64,000 nt of DNA from contig NZ_NMVJ01000006.1 in NCBI RefSeq assembly GCF_002250565.1, positions 1 through 64,000 on the forward strand, given 5' to 3'. Numbering within the stretch: position 1 is the first letter of the stretch; each line of letters starts with the position of its first letter. Below the pieces are notes generated by a model. It saw nothing but the letters and a program-made list of their open reading frames with translations, was not told the origin of the DNA and searched no databases. A program made the position numbers and the translations under genes. Positions 61,110 to 64,000 of the stretch are shown here, piece by piece. The stretch is from Parenemella sanctibonifatiensis. Lineage in GTDB: Bacteria > Actinomycetota > Actinomycetes > Propionibacteriales > Propionibacteriaceae.

Positions 61110-62405
61110 ATGATCGACACACCTCGCAGGGTCGCCGTTCTCGGCGGCAATCGAACGCCGTTCGCCCGCGCCAACACCGCGTACCGCGCCGCCAGCAACC
61201 ACGACCTGCTCACCGCAGCCCTGGACGGGCTGGTGGCCCGATTCGGGCTGGCCGGCGAACGCCTGGGCCAGGTCACCGCCGGCGCCGTCCTCAAGCACAG
61301 CCGAGACTTCAACCTCACCAGGGAAGCCGTGCTCAGCACCTCCTTGGATCCAAGTACGCCCGCCTCCGACGTCCAGATGGCCTGCGCCACCGGGCTCGAG
61401 GCAACCATCACCATCGCCAACAAGATCGCCCTGGGGCAGATCGACGTCGGCGTCTCGGGCGGTTCGGACACCACCTCCGATGCCCCGATCGCCGTCAGTG
61501 AAGGACTGCGACGGCTGCTGCTCAACCTCGGTGCAGCCAAGACCGTGCCCCAACAGCTCAAGGCGATCGCGGGTTTCCGGCCCCAGCATCTGGCGCCGCT
61601 GACCCCCTCGGTGGCAGAGCCCCGCACTGGCCTGTCGATGGGGCAGCACATGGCCCGCACAGCCGAGCACTGGAAGCTCACCCGGGAGGCACAGGACGAG
61701 GTTGCTGCAGCGTCCCACCGCAATCTCGCAGCGGCGTACGAGCGGGGATTCTTCGATGACCTGATCACCCCTTACCTGGGCCTCGCCAAGGACAACACGC
61801 TGCGTCCCGACTCCACTGTCGACAAGCTCGCCAAGCTCAAGACCGTCTTCGGGGATCCCGCCACCGCAACGATGACCGCTGGCAACTCCACCCCGCTCAC
61901 CGACGGCGCCTCGGCGGTGCTGCTGGCTGAGGAGACTTGGGCCGCCTCCCACGGCATCGCTGCGCTGGCCTGGCTGATTGATGCCGAGACTGCCGCCGTT
62001 GACTTCGTGCACGGAGCTGAGGGACTGCTGATGGCTCCGGTGCATGCGGTGCCGCGACTGTTGGCGCGCAACGACCTGAGCTTGGCCGACTTCGACATCG
62101 TCGAAATCCATGAGGCTTTCGCCGCGACCGTGCTCGCCACGCTGAGTGCCTGGGAGTCCGAGGAGTACTGCCGCGAGGAGCTCGGGCTGTCCTCGGCGCT
62201 GGGATCGGTGGATCGCAGCAAGCTGAACGTCAATGGTTCCTCGCTGGCCACCGGCCATCCCTTCGCCGCCACCGGTGGCCGGATTGTCGCCAGCGCCGCG
62301 AAGCAGTTGGCCCAGCTGAAGGCCGCCGACGGTGGCCCCAAGCGCGCGTTGATCTCCGTGTGTGCAGCCGGTGGCCAGGGTGCCGCCATGATTCTGGAGG
62401 CATGA
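61110..62405 (+). CDS. Acetyl-CoA acyltransferase (thiolase), FadA2-like
   Basis: The last step of beta-oxidation: splits 3-ketoacyl-CoA with CoA. The 431-aa protein has the nucleophile C92 in VQMACATGLEA, His383 in GHPFAATGGR and the second cysteine in SVCAAGGQG. The insertion DFVHGAEGLLMAPVHAVPRLL is typical of the FadI/trifunctional-like branch. ATG follows AAAGGAGA. In mycobacteria the FadA2, FabG4 and HtdX genes sit together as here. Leader from the shared operator is about 55 bases. Confidence 0.92.
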   Translation: MIDTPRRVAVLGGNRTPFARANTAYRAASNHDLLTAALDGLVARFGLAGERLGQVTAGAVLKHSRDFNLTREAVLSTSLDPSTPASDVQMACATGLEATITIANKIALGQIDVGVSGGSDTTSDAPIAVSEGLRRLLLNLGAAKTVPQQLKAIAGFRPQHLAPLTPSVAEPRTGLSMGQHMARTAEHWKLTREAQDEVAAASHRNLAAAYERGFFDDLITPYLGLAKDNTLRPDSTVDKLAKLKTVFGDPATATMTAGNSTPLTDGASAVLLAEETWAASHGIAALAWLIDAETAAVDFVHGAEGLLMAPVHAVPRLLARNDLSLADFDIVEIHEAFAATVLATLSAWESEEYCREELGLSSALGSVDRSKLNVNGSSLATGHPFAATGGRIVASAAKQLAQLKAADGGPKRALISVCAAGGQGAAMILEA

Positions 62406-63730
62406 TGAGTGACCGCTACACGACCTTTGTCAGCGGCGGCTTCGGCAAGAAGCTCGCCAAGCAGTTGGGCCTGCCGACGCCGGTGCGGCTGCGCCGCTAC
62501 GCGCCGGGCGAGCCGCTGTGTGAGGGGCCGGTCGCCGTTGTCGGCGAGGGCCCGTACGCCGCAGCCGTCACCGCGATGCTCGCCGAGCGTGACATCAGCA
62601 CTGAGCCTGGCGACGGCAGCATCGGAGGCCTGGTCATCGACCTGGCCCACCTGCGTACGCCCGAGGGCCTGGTCGACCTGCGAGGCCAGGCCTCGGCGTT
62701 GGTGAAGCGGTTGGCCCGCAACGCTCGGGTGGTGGTCATCGGCACTGCCCATGAACTCCTCACCGATCCCAGCGAGGTCGCCACCCAGCGTGCCCTCGAC
62801 GGGTTCACCCGGTCGCTGGCCAAGGAACTGCGCGCCGGCGCCACCGCGAATCTGATCGCCGGTCCGCTGGAGCCGAACATTGCCGCCGTGCTCGGCGCGG
62901 TGGAGTTCTTCCTGTCCGGGCGGTCGGCCTTCGTCGATGGTCAGCGAGTCCGGGTCGGCGAGGCCGACGCTTCGCAGGAGCAGGACGCCGAGCGGCCGCT
63001 GGCGGGCAAGGTCGCGGTGGTCACCGGCGCCGCCCGTGGCATCGGCGCGGCCATCGTCGAGGTGCTGGCCCGCGACGGTGCGACGGTGGTTGGCGTGGAT
63101 GTCCCGGCTGCCCAGGAGGCGCTGGCGACGGTGGTCAACCAGGCTCGCGGTTCGGCGCTCGCACTCGATGTCACCAGCCCCGATGCCGGCCAGCGGATCT
63201 TGGATCATTGTCGGCAGCGGCACGGCGGTCTCGACGTCGTGGTCCACAACGCCGGCATCACCCGCGACAAGCTCTTCGTCAACATGGATGACCAGAAGTG
63301 GGCATCCGTGCTGGCGGTCAACCTGCAGAGCATCCTCACCATGAACCAGACCTTCCTGGCGCCCGACGGGTTGCCCGAGGGCGGCCGGATCGTGTGCCTG
63401 TCGTCCCAGTCCGGCTTCGCTGGCAACCGCGGCCAGACCAACTACGCGGCCACCAAGGCCGCCATCATTGGTCTGGTCGATGCTTCGGCGGCCCAGGTCG
63501 CTGACCGCAGGGTCACCGTCAACGCAGTCGCGCCGGGCCTGATCGAGACCGACATGACCGCCAAGATGCCCTTTGCCACCCGCGAGGTCGCCCGTCGGCT
63601 CAGCTCGCTGCAGCAGGGCGGCCAGCCCCGCGACGTCGCCGAGACGATCGCCTGGCTGGCGCAGCCGGCCTCGGCGGCCATCAGCGGTCAGACCGTACGC
63701 GTCTGCGGCCAGAACATGGTGGGTGCCTGA
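62405..63730 (+). CDS. High-molecular-weight 3-oxoacyl reductase (FabG4-like SDR)
   Basis: A 441-aa short-chain dehydrogenase with an extra N-terminal domain of about 200 residues that has lost its cofactor loop, followed by a full SDR domain: GAARGIGAA cofactor motif near residue 212, NAGITRDKLF, catalytic Ser in LSSQSGFAG and Tyr/Lys in TNYAATKAAI. The two-domain layout matches mycobacterial FabG4, a CoA-using 3-ketoacyl reductase. ATG at 62405 was chosen because GGAGG is 4 bases upstream; the ATG one codon earlier overlaps the thiolase stop. Confidence 0.92.
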   Translation: MSDRYTTFVSGGFGKKLAKQLGLPTPVRLRRYAPGEPLCEGPVAVVGEGPYAAAVTAMLAERDISTEPGDGSIGGLVIDLAHLRTPEGLVDLRGQASALVKRLARNARVVVIGTAHELLTDPSEVATQRALDGFTRSLAKELRAGATANLIAGPLEPNIAAVLGAVEFFLSGRSAFVDGQRVRVGEADASQEQDAERPLAGKVAVVTGAARGIGAAIVEVLARDGATVVGVDVPAAQEALATVVNQARGSALALDVTSPDAGQRILDHCRQRHGGLDVVVHNAGITRDKLFVNMDDQKWASVLAVNLQSILTMNQTFLAPDGLPEGGRIVCLSSQSGFAGNRGQTNYAATKAAIIGLVDASAAQVADRRVTVNAVAPGLIETDMTAKMPFATREVARRLSSLQQGGQPRDVAETIAWLAQPASAAISGQTVRVCGQNMVGA

Positions 63731-64000
63731 TGGCTGCCGAGGCGAGTGCGGCCATCGACGTCCAGCAGCGGCCGTCGCTGGGGCCGACCTTCCTGCGGGC
63801 GATGCTGGTGCCGGGCCGGGCGGGCCCGACGGGTCAGCTGCCGGACCGCACCCTCCGGTGGGTGAGTGGCGTCGATCGGGGTGACCTGACGGCGTACCAG
63901 CGACTGTGTGGTTTCAAGGTCAACGACCGGCTCCCGCACACCTATCCGCACCTGCTCAGCTTCCGGCTGCAGGCGCTGCTGTTCGCCGACAAGGCCTTCC
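63730..64000 (+). CDS. MaoC-like dehydratase, HtdX type (runs off the window)
   Basis: Only the first 90 codons are in the window. The ATG shares one base with the stop of the reductase gene. RVNDRLPHTYPHLLSF-like text (here FKVNDRLPHTYPHLLSFRL) is the opening of the N-terminal hot-dog domain of HtdX/MaoC hydratases that handle 3-hydroxyacyl thioesters. With FabG4 and FadA2 it completes a beta-oxidation or reverse-elongation set. The C-terminal hydratase site lies beyond the end. Confidence 0.85.
   Translation, partial: MAAEASAAIDVQQRPSLGPTFLRAMLVPGRAGPTGQLPDRTLRWVSGVDRGDLTAYQRLCGFKVNDRLPHTYPHLLSFRLQALLFADKAF

Overview
The window is about two-thirds G+C by eye and reads as one continuous piece of actinobacterial chromosome (Actinomycetota). 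The evidence is the gene content and order: glyS-dusB-dgt-dnaG, aceE with a DUF3052 gene and an ahpE-like gene behind it, a fasR-fabD-fabH-acpP-fabF block, DUF3145, otsA/otsB, Zur-controlled znuACB, an MmpL exporter and a FadA2/FabG4/HtdX-like lipid module. A discrete type II fatty-acid synthase operon together with propionibacterial-looking synteny suggests Propionibacteriales or a relative, but I cannot fix the genus. Many genes have a TAnnnT-like -10 box 6-8 bases before ATG/GTG and no Shine-Dalgarno, which points to common leaderless transcription.

Layout. 1-4700: an IS481-family transposase remnant fused in frame to the decayed end of a membrane-protein gene, an M1-type metallopeptidase, a secreted/anchored protein, a monooxygenase-like protein and an aldo/keto reductase. 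5000-15400: translation and replication housekeeping (glyS, dus, dgt, dnaG) interrupted by an accessory patch (alpha-galactosidase, GNAT, DCC protein) and followed by a divergent sigma-70-like gene. 15400-18800: a conserved unknown gene, tRNA-Asn and a three-gene ABC-2 exporter. 18800-24500: an orphan sugar-binding lipoprotein with stacked operator-like dyads, an acyl-CoA dehydrogenase, an MmpL exporter and a Rieske ferredoxin. 24600-30900: trehalose synthesis (otsA/otsB divergent), then znuA-znuC-znuB under a promoter/Zur box lying in the 3' end of otsB, a DUF3052-like gene, a CAT-anticodon tRNA and the Fur-family regulator (zur). 30900-39800: a GT87 membrane glycosyltransferase, a HAD phosphatase, a Ser/Pro-repeat membrane protein divergent from a moxR-DUF58-vWA-vWA operon, YggS and DUF3145. 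39800-42500: a beta-lactamase-fold esterase, an unknown gene and an APH-type kinase. 42500-47500: the minus-strand fatty-acid synthase operon with its PucR-type regulator. 47500-58300: a PHP phosphoesterase, a Tat-exported beta-propeller protein ending in a stranded LPDTG, aceE, DUF3052, a peroxiredoxin, a second GT87, and an MFS exporter. 58300-64000: a lipid beta-oxidation module.

The most unusual object is in that last module. A TetR-type regulator and an acyl-CoA oxidase/dehydrogenase lie in one uninterrupted minus-strand reading frame (58318-61011), with an internal ribosome site at the junction. It faces thiolase, FabG4-like reductase and MaoC-like dehydratase genes. The two divergent promoters share one near-perfect 25-bp palindrome that forms the 17-base spacer region of both. 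This looks like an acyl-CoA-responsive switch in which the sensor and the first enzyme of the pathway may be one polypeptide.
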